Assembly (NCBI GenBank): GCA_003229345.1
Contig: QIDN01000157.1
Span: 1-18,391 of the forward strand
Origin: Nitrospirota bacterium
Lineage (GTDB): Bacteria; Nitrospinota; Nitrospinia; Nitrospinales; Nitrospinaceae
Direction: 5' to 3'
Length of the DNA: 18,391 nucleotides
Part shown: positions 1-6,440 of the stretch, piece by piece
How the letters are laid out: each line of letters starts with the position of its first letter
Numbering within the stretch: the first letter of the stretch is position 1
The notes under the pieces: generated by a model
What the model saw: the letters and a program-made list of their open reading frames with translations, nothing else
The model's database searches: none
Told to the model about the DNA's origin: nothing
Program-made: the position numbers and the translations under genes

Positions 1-71
1 GCGAAGCTGCTCGCTCCGTGGACGAACACCTTATGGGCTCTACCTTCCTGCCTCACAGCGAGTTTCTGTAA
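1..71 (+). CDS. gltD: glutamate synthase small subunit (GltD-like), C-terminal end only
   Basis: Reading from base 3 gives 22 codons followed by TAA at 69-71. The peptide begins EAARSVDEHLMGS and ends LPHSEFL. This matches the C-terminal tail typical of the NADPH-dependent glutamate synthase small subunit and related FAD/NAD(P) oxidoreductases, in which the helix with the motif (G)REAARxVDExLMGxxxLP closes the NADPH-binding domain. GltD passes electrons from NADPH to the large subunit, which makes glutamate from glutamine and 2-oxoglutarate. Only the tail is present and the start lies outside the window. It converges on the response regulator gene, with 74 bp between the two stops and no clear terminator hairpin. 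Another member of the same oxidoreductase family is possible. Confidence 0.7.
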   Translation, partial: EAARSVDEHLMGSTFLPHSEFL

Positions 72-145
72 AAACTTCTCCAAATGCGCAGGCTCTATTT
101 AAAGCCATGCGAACAAATTATTAAAATCAAGGATGGGAAGTTGTT

Positions 146-751
146 TTATTTACCCAGGGAAACGATAAGTTCCACACGTTTGTGGATGCCCAGTTTCTTG
201 AAGATGCGTTTGAGATGAAACTTGACGGTGAAGGCGCTGATGGCAAGCATTTTTGAAATTTCAGCGTCGTTGTAACCCTGGGCCGCAAGCTGGACGACTT
301 CTTTTTCCCGCCGGGTGAGTCCGGCATTTTCCACTTTGATATTTTGGGAAAAAGTGGGTTTGGGGTTGGTTGGGTGTGAGTTGTTCTTTTTTTCCAAACA
401 GCCTTGGATTTTTTCAAATAAGTCGTCCCGATTCACCGGCTTCAAAACATAATCGTCCAGATCCAGGCGTAGAGCTTCAATCGCGGTTTCCATGGATCCA
501 TAACCCGTTAAAATCATAATCGAAGTTTCAGGATTCAATTCTTTGATTTTTCGCGATACTTTCAGGCCGTCCATGTTCTCCATTTTTAAATCAATGATCA
601 CAAGATCGTGTTGATGCATTTCAAAACATTTCAGACCCTCTTCGCCGGATTCCGCTGTGGTGACCTCATACCCACTTTCTTTAAGGTCATCGCTAACCGC
701 TTCCAAAAGAACTTTTTCGTCATCTATAAGTAGAATGGAGTTTCCGGTCAT
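146..751 (-). CDS. response regulator, receiver domain plus LuxR/NarL-type HTH
   Basis: A 201-residue two-domain transcriptional regulator. Residues 5-120 form a receiver domain with the acidic pair D10/D11, the phospho-acceptor D54 in VIIDLKM, T82 and K104 (VLKP). After a short linker, residues 143-200 carry a GerE/LuxR-type helix-turn-helix starting at LTRREKEV and containing AEISKMLAISAFTVKFHLKR. By family it should be phosphorylated by a histidine kinase, none of which is in this window, and then bind DNA. The start was chosen because the receiver fold begins directly at MTGNSILLIDDE. An in-frame TTG at 959-961 overlaps the dnaJ stop and would add 70 residues with no recognisable domain, from AT-rich sequence, so I reject it, although such an overlap could couple translation. 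No good ribosome-binding site precedes either start. It is the last gene of the dnaK-grpE-dnaJ direction but sits 206 bp beyond dnaJ, so it may have its own promoter. Confidence 0.88.
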   Translation of the reverse strand: MTGNSILLIDDEKVLLEAVSDDLKESGYEVTTAESGEEGLKCFEMHQHDLVIIDLKMENMDGLKVSRKIKELNPETSIMILTGYGSMETAIEALRLDLDDYVLKPVNRDDLFEKIQGCLEKKNNSHPTNPKPTFSQNIKVENAGLTRREKEVVQLAAQGYNDAEISKMLAISAFTVKFHLKRIFKKLGIHKRVELIVSLGK

Positions 752-957
752 TTTGGTGTTTTGATTCTTCAAATGGTTGCTAAACATTGAAATTAGATGT
801 AAGTGGGGCATAGTATCAAAATAATTTCGATAAAACCTAGCGAAAAGAAGTAGGTTGTTGAAAATAATTGGTAAACGGAACCCTAAAGGGAGGATTTTTT
901 TTATAGAAATTAATTCTTTTGGGGTGAGTTCACCTAAAACAGGGTAATTGAGAAAAG

Positions 958-2037
958 TCAAAATTTCAGGCGCTGGAAGATCCCTTTCAGTTTTTCTTTG
1001 ACGGGCTTGCCGTCGATTTCGGCGAGTTCATGAAGCAGTTCTTCTTGTTTCTTGTTTAATTTTTTAGGAGTTTCAACAATCAGCTGGATGATCTGGTCTC
1101 CCCGGCCGTGTCCTCTGATTTGCGGGATACCGGCTCCCTGGATGCGGTAGCGATCACTGGATTGAGTTCCCGGAGTGATGGAGATCACTTTAGTTTTATT
1201 GCCGAGCAAAGGGACCTCGATCTCCGCGCCGAGAGCTGCTTGTGAAAAAGAGATATTCAGTTGGCTATAGATGTCCATACTTTCGCGGTGAAAAAACTCA
1301 TGGGCTTGGACGTGGACAAAAACATAAAGGTCGCCGGCAGGCATTCCCGGCGCCGCTTCCCCTTCGCCACGAAGGCGAAGCCGCGATCCGTCGTCTACAC
1401 CTGCAGGGATATTGACTGAGATTTCTTTTTTGTCGACTTCCACGCCTTCTCCGTGGCAGGTCCGGCAGGGGTCCTTGATGATTTGTCCGGTTCCATGGCA
1501 GTGAGGGCAGGGGCTTTGCAAACTGAAAAATCCCTGGGAACGCACCACCTGTCCGGTTCCGCGGCAGGTACCGCAATAAACGGGTGAGGTGCCGGGTTTG
1601 CATCGAGAACCTTTGCAGGCTCGGCAGGGCACGTGTTTGCGGACGTCCACGGACTTTTCCGTTCCGAAAGCGGCCTGCTCGAAGGAGATGGTGATATCGG
1701 CGCGTAAGTCTGCGCCGGTTCTCTGACCACCGCCGCCACCGAAGAAATCACCGAAGATGTCTCCGAAGGTGGAAAAGATATCTTCAAATCCGCCGAACCC
1801 ACCGGCTCCTTTTCCTTTTAAGCCTTCGTGTCCAAATTGATCATAGATGCCTCTTTTTTCCGGATCGCTCAGGACTCCGTAAGCTTCTGCGGCTTCCTTG
1901 AAACTTTCTTCGGCTTCTTTATTGCCTGGATTTTTATCCGGATGGTATTTGAGTGCCATTTGGCGGTAGGATTTTTTTAATTCAGATTCGGAAGCATTGC
2001 GGTCAACACTCAAGACTTCATAATAATCTCGCTTCAC
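958..2037 (-). CDS. dnaJ: chaperone DnaJ (Hsp40)
   Basis: A 359-residue co-chaperone that delivers unfolded clients to DnaK and stimulates its ATPase in the cytoplasm. The J domain covers residues 1-70 with the HPD tripeptide at 32-34. A Gly/Phe-rich linker follows at about 75-105. The zinc domain holds four Cys pairs at 138/141, 155/158, 177/180 and 191/194. Two beta-sandwich client-binding domains and a dimerisation tail complete the protein. Length is normal, slightly under the E. coli protein. The start codon is GTG, preceded by a strong AAGGAG at 5 bp spacing that overlaps the grpE stop, so translation is probably coupled to grpE (9-bp gap). Oddity: the first zinc motif reads CRACKGSR instead of CxxCxGxG, with an additional Cys at 146. 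Confidence 0.97.
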   Translation of the reverse strand: MKRDYYEVLSVDRNASESELKKSYRQMALKYHPDKNPGNKEAEESFKEAAEAYGVLSDPEKRGIYDQFGHEGLKGKGAGGFGGFEDIFSTFGDIFGDFFGGGGGQRTGADLRADITISFEQAAFGTEKSVDVRKHVPCRACKGSRCKPGTSPVYCGTCRGTGQVVRSQGFFSLQSPCPHCHGTGQIIKDPCRTCHGEGVEVDKKEISVNIPAGVDDGSRLRLRGEGEAAPGMPAGDLYVFVHVQAHEFFHRESMDIYSQLNISFSQAALGAEIEVPLLGNKTKVISITPGTQSSDRYRIQGAGIPQIRGHGRGDQIIQLIVETPKKLNKKQEELLHELAEIDGKPVKEKLKGIFQRLKF

Positions 2038-2046
2038 TCAAGCTCC

Positions 2047-2670
2047 TTACTGTTTTAGTTTTGCCACTTTAACTTTGGCGGGTTTGAGTAATTTGTCTTT
2101 AAAAAGGTAACCCGGTTCCAGTTCTTCCACAACCTCATTATCTTTATCCGGGTCGGTGGTGTCTTCAGTCATGAACGCTTCATCCGTTTGGGGATTGAAT
2201 TTGCGTCCTGACGTGGAAATGGTTTCAACTCCGCTTTCTTTGAGCGTGCTGAGCAGATGGGAATAGGTCATTTCGATTCCCTGCCTCAGGCTTTCGTAGT
2301 CGGCAGAGGATTGAGCGGAATCGATCGCTCTTTTGAAATTATCCATAATGGGGATCAGCTTTTTGAAGAAATCAGCCTTGATCTGCTCGAGTCGATTCTC
2401 GTTTTCCTTTTGAAGGCGAATGCGGATTTCATCGGTTTCCGCCGTTTTGGCTTTATAAGCAGCAATATATTCCCGAAGCTGTTTGTCCTTGGCTTCTGCT
2501 TGATCTTTTAATTGCTGGACGTAGGAGGGGAGGCGTTCTTTGGGCTCACCGTCCAGGGCTCCTTCTTCATCTTCGTGAGCCCAATGACGCCGGTCACTGA
2601 CGGTGAACCGGGGTGTTTCCTGATTCTCAATATTCTCAGTCTGACGGGCTTTGCTTTTTGGCTCGCTCAT
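2047..2670 (-). CDS. grpE: nucleotide exchange factor GrpE
   Basis: A 207-residue protein that releases ADP from DnaK to restart its folding cycle. Residues 1-50 are polar and probably disordered. Residues 55-125 are a long heptad-rich helix, the GrpE dimerisation stalk (from about SYVQQLKDQAEAKDKQ through FKRAIDSAQ). The C-terminal beta domain carries the family pattern GRKFNPQTDEAF, then VVEELEPGYLFKDKLLKPAKVKVAK. In the usual family motif the first part reads FDPxxHEAV, so D replaces H here. Length is typical. The gene lies between dnaK (159 bp upstream, a gap holding two hairpins) and dnaJ (9 bp downstream). The ribosome-binding site before the ATG is weak, which together with the hairpins may lower GrpE and DnaJ output relative to DnaK. 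Confidence 0.95.
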   Translation of the reverse strand: MSEPKSKARQTENIENQETPRFTVSDRRHWAHEDEEGALDGEPKERLPSYVQQLKDQAEAKDKQLREYIAAYKAKTAETDEIRIRLQKENENRLEQIKADFFKKLIPIMDNFKRAIDSAQSSADYESLRQGIEMTYSHLLSTLKESGVETISTSGRKFNPQTDEAFMTEDTTDPDKDNEVVEELEPGYLFKDKLLKPAKVKVAKLKQ

Positions 2671-2696
2671 AAATGCACCACATGGGATAAATATTA

Positions 2697-2728
2697 AGCG
2701 GGGAAGCCGGAAAACCAGCTTCCCCGCT
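2697..2728 (-). terminator. hairpin between dnaK and grpE, possible partial terminator
   Basis: The arms AGCGGGGAAGC (2697-2707) and GCTTCCCCGCT (2718-2728) pair perfectly over 11 bp around a 10-base loop, which can itself form two more G-C pairs. In the direction of transcription the stem is followed by TTAATATTTAT, a weak U-rich tract, about 26 bases before the grpE start. It could terminate some transcripts leaving dnaK or protect the 3' end of a processed dnaK mRNA. The structure is seen directly; the role is inferred. Confidence 0.5.
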
Positions 2729-2757
2729 CGGGAGAGACAAAATCCCCTAAGGGAGGT

Positions 2758-2783
2758 GAGAAACCGGGCAAGCCCGGTTTCTC
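2758..2783 (-). other. second intercistronic hairpin downstream of dnaK
   Basis: The arms GAGAAACCGGGC (2758-2769) and GCCCGGTTTCTC (2772-2783) are a perfect 12-base inverted repeat with only two bases between them. It lies about 46 bases after the dnaK stop and is not followed by a T-run, so it does not look like a standard intrinsic terminator. An RNA-processing or stability element, or an attenuator acting with the neighbouring hairpin at 2697-2728, is more likely. Confidence 0.5.
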
Positions 2784-2829
2784 GATACTAGCCGGAGCGA
2801 TGTTCTAAGACACCCACCAGCCTTGGCAA

Positions 2830-4776
2830 TTACTTTTCTTTACTGACGTCTTCAAATTCGGCGTCGACTACATCCTCGTCAGACTTGTCGGAACCATTTT
2901 CACCGCCACCCTCACCTGATTCGGGACCACCTTCCGGTCCGCCTTCAGGACCTCCTTCGGAACCGGAGGCGTCGGTTTGTGCGTACATTTTCTGAGCCAG
3001 GGTATGGGATGCCTGAGTCAGGGTTTCGATCTGGCTTTTGATTTGCTCGACATCTGGTTCTTCGCCTTCCAACACCTTTTTGGCTTCGGCGATGGCCGTT
3101 TCCGCTACTTTGACGTCTTCTTCGCCCAGCTTTTCTTTATTCTCCCGGATGGTTTTTTCGGTGCTGTAAATCAGGGAATCGAGCTGATTGCGGGCGTCGA
3201 TCGCTTCACGCCGTTGTTTGTCGGCATCGGCGTTGGTTTCGGCATCCTTCACCATATTTTCGATTTCGCTGTCACTGAGACCGGTGTTGTCGGTAATGGT
3301 GATTTTTTGTTCCTTGCCGGTGCCCTTGTCCTTCGCGGATACATGGAGAATACCGTTGGCATCAATGTCGAAGGTGACTTCGACTTGCGGTACGCCCCGG
3401 GGCGCGGCGGGAATCCCGTCGAGGTGAAATTTACCCAGCGAACGGTTGTCTTTCGCCATTTCCCGTTCTCCCTGGAGCACGTTGACTTCGACGCTCGGCT
3501 GGTTGTCCGAAGCGGTGGAGAAGGTTTCGGCCTTGCGCGTGGGAATCGTGGTATTGCGATCGATCAGACGCGTGGTGACTCCGCCCATGGTTTCGATTCC
3601 CAGGGACAGGGGAGTGACGTCCAGCAACAGGATATCTTTGACATCTCCTGAAAGGACGCCGGCTTGAACAGCGGCGCCCAAGGCTACAACTTCGTCTGGG
3701 TTAACGCCGCGGTGAGGTTCCCTTCCGAACAGGTTCTTGACGATTTCCTGAGTTTTTGGAATCCGTGTAGAACCACCCAGCAGAATCGCTTCATGAATCT
3801 TACTGGAATCCAGTCCGGCATCTTTGAGGGCTTTTTTGCAGGGCTTTTGGGTGCGCTCCAGCAAATCGTCCACTAATGACTCGAACTTGGCGCGAGACAG
3901 TTTCACGTTGAGATGCTTGGGACCTGTTTGATCGGCGGTAATGAACGGGAGATTGATGTCGGTTTCACTGGTAGAGGAAAGCTCCATCTTGGCTTTTTCC
4001 GCCCCTTCTTTCAATCTTTGCAGGGCCATGCTGTCGTTGGACAGATCGATTCCGCTGTCTTTTTTGAATTCAGTCACCAGCCAGTCGATGATGCGTTGAT
4101 CGAGGTTGTCACCGCCGAGATGGGTATCCCCGTTGGTAGCTTTCACCTCGACGACGTTGTCGCCGACTTCCAGAATGGAGATATCGAACGTACCGCCGCC
4201 AAAGTCATAGACGGCGATCATGTGATCTTTATTTTTGTCCAGGCCGTAAGCGAGTGCGGACGCGGTCGGCTCGTTGATGATTCGCTTGACATCCAGACCG
4301 GCGATTTTTCCGGCATCCTTGGTGGCTTGTCTCTGGGCGTCGTTGAAATAAGCGGGTACGGTGATCACCGCTTCCGTTACAGTTTCTCCCAAATAGGCTT
4401 CGGCTGATTTTTTCAGCTTTTGCAGAATCATGGCGGAGATTTCCGGTGGACTGTATTGTTTACCCTGGACTTCGATTCGCACGTCATGTTTGGAACCCTT
4501 CACAACTTTATAGGGAACCATTTTCATTTCTTCGCTGACTTCGTCATAGCCCCGTCCCATGAATCGCTTCACGGAAAAAATGGTGTTTTCAGGGTTGGCA
4601 ATGGCTTGGCGCTTGGCCACTTGACCCACCAGAATTTCTCCTTCCTTGGTGAACGCCACAACGGATGGAGTGGTCTGGTTGCCTTCCTCATTGACGATGA
4701 CTTTCGGCTCACTTCCTTCCATCACGGCGACCACGGAATTGGTGGTCCCTAAATCGATTCCAATGATCTTTCCCAT
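2830..4776 (-). CDS. dnaK: chaperone DnaK (Hsp70)
   Basis: A 648-residue ATP-driven chaperone. The nucleotide-binding domain opens with GIDLGTTNSVVAV and contains the signature AVYDFGGGTFDIS and the later LLGGSTRIPK. The interdomain linker and start of the substrate domain read DILLLDVTPLSLGIETMGG. The alpha-helical lid follows, and the tail ends with a conserved acidic EDVVDAEFEDV. Residues 608-619 are three GGPE repeats. The start was placed at the ATG (4774-4776) because an AAAGGA ribosome-binding site lies 9 bp upstream; a TTG six codons earlier would place that site inside the protein. It is the first gene of a dnaK-grpE-dnaJ order, with grpE second rather than first, and no hrcA is nearby. 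A candidate sigma70-like promoter lies at 4867-4895. I see no CIRCE element. Confidence 0.98.
   Translation of the reverse strand: MGKIIGIDLGTTNSVVAVMEGSEPKVIVNEEGNQTTPSVVAFTKEGEILVGQVAKRQAIANPENTIFSVKRFMGRGYDEVSEEMKMVPYKVVKGSKHDVRIEVQGKQYSPPEISAMILQKLKKSAEAYLGETVTEAVITVPAYFNDAQRQATKDAGKIAGLDVKRIINEPTASALAYGLDKNKDHMIAVYDFGGGTFDISILEVGDNVVEVKATNGDTHLGGDNLDQRIIDWLVTEFKKDSGIDLSNDSMALQRLKEGAEKAKMELSSTSETDINLPFITADQTGPKHLNVKLSRAKFESLVDDLLERTQKPCKKALKDAGLDSSKIHEAILLGGSTRIPKTQEIVKNLFGREPHRGVNPDEVVALGAAVQAGVLSGDVKDILLLDVTPLSLGIETMGGVTTRLIDRNTTIPTRKAETFSTASDNQPSVEVNVLQGEREMAKDNRSLGKFHLDGIPAAPRGVPQVEVTFDIDANGILHVSAKDKGTGKEQKITITDNTGLSDSEIENMVKDAETNADADKQRREAIDARNQLDSLIYSTEKTIRENKEKLGEEDVKVAETAIAEAKKVLEGEEPDVEQIKSQIETLTQASHTLAQKMYAQTDASGSEGGPEGGPEGGPESGEGGGENGSDKSDEDVVDAEFEDVSKEK
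2920..2955 (-). repeat. three 12-bp tandem repeats encoding GGPE in the DnaK tail
   Basis: Three consecutive 12-base units encode GGPE-GGPE-GGPE at residues 608-619 of DnaK. The disordered DnaK tail varies between species, so replication slippage in this short repeat is plausible. No specific function is known to me. Confidence 0.75.
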
Positions 4777-4785
4777 GAGTGTAAA

Positions 4786-4791
4786 TCCTTT
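4786..4791 (-). promoter_or_regulatory. ribosome-binding site that fixes the dnaK start
   Basis: AAAGGA on the minus strand ends 9 bases before the ATG at 4774-4776. It supports the shorter DnaK beginning MGKIIGIDLG over a TTG start six codons upstream. Confidence 0.75.
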
Positions 4792-4866
4792 CAAAGTATG
4801 CGATATTAGTATTAGGTCTTATATTTAAAGTAGTTACCGTTTTTCGAGTATTTGATGTTACTTGGT

Positions 4867-4895
4867 TAAATAAAATCCCTCGGAGGCAGAGTCAA
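4867..4895 (-). promoter_or_regulatory. candidate sigma70-type promoter for dnaK
   Basis: On the minus strand TTGACT (4890-4895) is followed by a 17-base spacer and TATTTA (4867-4872). The -35 box matches consensus at 5 of 6 positions and the -10 box at 3 of 6. It would give a leader of about 85-90 bases before the dnaK ATG. The -35 can also be read as CTTGAC, close to the heat-shock sigma32 -35 element, but no convincing CCCCAT-type -10 follows. Confidence 0.4.
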
Positions 4896-4905
4896 GCTGT
4901 GGGGT

Positions 4906-4921
4906 CTTAAAATATTTTAAG
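4906..4921. promoter_or_regulatory. 16-bp perfect palindrome in the dnaK/pilZ divergent region
   Basis: CTTAAAATATTTTAAG reads the same on both strands. It lies just upstream of the candidate dnaK -35 box and about 110 bp upstream of the divergent PilZ gene. It could be an operator for a dimeric regulator or simply part of an AT-rich promoter region. No binding protein is identified. Confidence 0.35.
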
Positions 4922-5029
4922 GGGATAAGAACGGGTTTTAAGAGAGTATTTATATAAACTTTTTAAAAACAATAAGTTAACTAATATTAACTGTGGCTTC
5001 TGAGACAAATCAAGTTTGAGAGAGGTGCC

Positions 5030-5416
5030 ATGAATAAAAAAAATGCGAAAGATCAAAGAGAATTTTCCCGGGTGGATCTCAAAGTACTTGCCAAAGTGCA
5101 GGCCAAGGGCCGGGAAATCGTTTCAAGAGGAACCCGCGATGTCAGCGTGAGGGGTGCATTTGTGCATTGTGATTCTGATTGGTCGATGGGGACGGAATGT
5201 GAGATTCATTTGATTCTGGATGGCCAGAATCCGCCTGTGGATATTAAAGTCAAGGGTAGGGTTCAGCGGATTACTGAAGAAGGAATAGCGTTGGTGTTTA
5301 CCGAGGTTAGTCTTGAGGCCTATGAGCACCTCCACAACCTGGTACTGTTGAACACCGACAACGCGGAAAAAGTAGAGCGGGAATTTAAAAACCACCTGGA
5401 TCTGAAAAAAAAATAA
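5030..5416 (+). CDS. single-domain PilZ protein (putative c-di-GMP receptor)
   Basis: A 128-residue cytoplasmic protein. The two PilZ signature elements are present: RxxxR at residues 10-14 (REFSR) and DxSxxG at 37-42 (DVSVRG), followed by the usual beta-barrel strands (GAFVHC, TECEIHLIL, VDIKVKGRVQRI, GIALVF). By family it binds the second messenger c-di-GMP and passes the signal to a partner; the partner cannot be read from the sequence. The ATG is preceded by GAGAGAGG at suitable spacing. A charged C-terminal helix ends in a lysine run. It is divergent from dnaK and converges on the gene ending at 5505, with a shared terminator between them. It is a different sequence from the second PilZ protein at 12063. 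Confidence 0.87.
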   Translation: MNKKNAKDQREFSRVDLKVLAKVQAKGREIVSRGTRDVSVRGAFVHCDSDWSMGTECEIHLILDGQNPPVDIKVKGRVQRITEEGIALVFTEVSLEAYEHLHNLVLLNTDNAEKVEREFKNHLDLKKK

Positions 5417-5475
5417 TCTTCCTATGCTGGGCTGAAAGTTTTTAAAAATGAAGGTTTGGGGGATGATCAAAAAAC

Positions 5476-5498
5476 AGGCCCGCTAAAAAGGCGGGCCT
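5476..5498 (-). terminator. bidirectional rho-independent terminator
   Basis: The arms AGGCCCGC (5476-5483) and GCGGGCCT (5491-5498) form a GC-rich 8-bp stem with a 7-base loop. On the minus strand the stem is followed by G and six T residues, a classical terminator for the gene ending at 5505. On the plus strand TATAATTTATT follows, so it can also end the PilZ transcript. Confidence 0.85.
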
Positions 5499-5504
5499 TA
5501 TAAT

Positions 5505-6221
5505 TTATTCCTGATTTTCGTCGAGGCCTTGGTGGAGCTCTCCCATAAACAGGGTGGCACTCTCCTTGGTGTCTGCTTTGAGCCTTTCTTTTCTATCCGC
5601 GATCTCTTCCAGCTCCTCTTTGCCCTCGGAGGTTAAGGCCCAGGGAGTGATGGACTTTTTGGCTTTTTTGATGGCCTCGGTAATTTTGAGCAATTTGTCC
5701 GAATCCAAATCCCGAATAGACAACAGGGCATCCTCATGGCCGTCATAGGCACACCAAGCCATGGTATAGCAGCTAGTGTTTGCCCGGATCATTTTCAGGG
5801 TGATGTTGGCAAAATGGCAATGCACCCCAATAAAAGCGCATACTTGGATCTTATTATGCTGGATGGTCAAATTAGGATGGCAGGGATTCATTACCGCTTC
5901 CGGGTCGATTTTGGGATAAATGGGTCGGTAATCCGGCATGGGGATGATATTCATTCCGGGAACTTCTTTCACCAGATTCAGCGTCAGCTCCGCTTTGTGC
6001 CGGGTTTCCTCGTTCCATCCCCAAACCAGCATCGGTCCGGGAAACAAGGTCGGGTTCCTTCGGGTTAGTAATTCGTGCGCAAGGATTTCGAGAGCCTTAT
6101 CCTCCGGGACATGTTCCCCTTCAACCAATTGATTTGGACTTCCTTTTTCGGGCTGAAAAATTCCCATCGACGCGGCCGAAGGCGGTAGAAATCCTGCTGG
6201 ACCCAATTCTAATTTCGGCAT
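5505..6221 (-). CDS. conserved protein resembling the CODH beta-subunit-like family
   Basis: A 238-residue soluble protein with no signal peptide or membrane segment. Its conserved core runs from FPGPMLVWGWN (60-70) through MPDYRPIYPKI (95-105), NPCHPNLTIQHNKI (112-125), GVHCHFANITLKMIR (132-146) and CAYDGHEDALLSIRD (157-171). This pattern resembles what I recall as the 'carbon monoxide dehydrogenase beta subunit family' protein of Nitrospira-like bacteria, related to the CdhB/epsilon subunit and found with multi-subunit 2-oxoacid:ferredoxin oxidoreductases. That identification is from memory and is moderate. Conserved Cys and His (C114, H115, C128, H134, C135, H136, C151, C157, H162) are striking. 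Residues 190-238 form a charged helical tail. The ATG has a good GGAGG 9 bp upstream. A promoter candidate lies at 6360-6388 and a terminator follows at 5476-5498, so it is probably its own transcription unit. No oxidoreductase genes adjoin it. Confidence 0.6.
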   Translation of the reverse strand: MPKLELGPAGFLPPSAASMGIFQPEKGSPNQLVEGEHVPEDKALEILAHELLTRRNPTLFPGPMLVWGWNEETRHKAELTLNLVKEVPGMNIIPMPDYRPIYPKIDPEAVMNPCHPNLTIQHNKIQVCAFIGVHCHFANITLKMIRANTSCYTMAWCAYDGHEDALLSIRDLDSDKLLKITEAIKKAKKSITPWALTSEGKEELEEIADRKERLKADTKESATLFMGELHQGLDENQE

Positions 6222-6359
6222 TCTAATAAACCTCCAAATATCAATTATTTAAGATAAACCCGTAAGGGGGCTAAGCCATTTTATGTCTGCCCATGAGCAT
6301 CTATTAAAAAAAAACGATGGAAACGGGCAGATTGATCTATCAAATCTATAAGACCCCGG

Positions 6360-6388
6360 ATGGTATTATTAAATACGAAAACTGTCAA
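6360..6388 (-). promoter_or_regulatory. candidate sigma70-type promoter for the CODH-beta-like gene
   Basis: On the minus strand a perfect TTGACA (6383-6388) is followed by a 17-base spacer and TACCAT (6360-6365, 4 of 6 matches). It lies in the 219-bp gap after pyrE and would give a leader of about 130 bases before the ATG at 6221. Confidence 0.5.
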
Positions 6389-6440
6389 TATATTAATGAG
6401 ATAAATTTGGAGGGTGCTAATGGCAATTCAGGTGCGTTCG

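Noticed and set aside
91..106. Short inverted repeat GGCT...AGCC after gltD
   Set aside because: Only four base pairs form and no T-run follows on either strand.
752..961. 70-residue N-terminal extension of the response regulator from a TTG at 961
   Set aside because: The extra residues match no domain, the sequence is AT-rich like a spacer, and the receiver fold starts cleanly at 751.
2977..4752. Several long plus-strand open frames antisense to dnaK
   Set aside because: They mirror the GC-skewed codon use of dnaK on the other strand and have no independent start signals or motifs.
4777..5029. CIRCE or sigma32 heat-shock control of dnaK
   Set aside because: No TTAGCACTC-N9-GAGTGCTAA repeat is present, and the CTTGAC at 4891-4896 lacks a matching CCCCAT-type -10.
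6305..6353. Possible pyrE terminator: AT-rich imperfect stem (about 6328-6350) and a run of nine T on the minus strand
   Set aside because: The stem is weak, contains a bulge and is separated from the T-run by about a dozen bases, unlike an intrinsic terminator.
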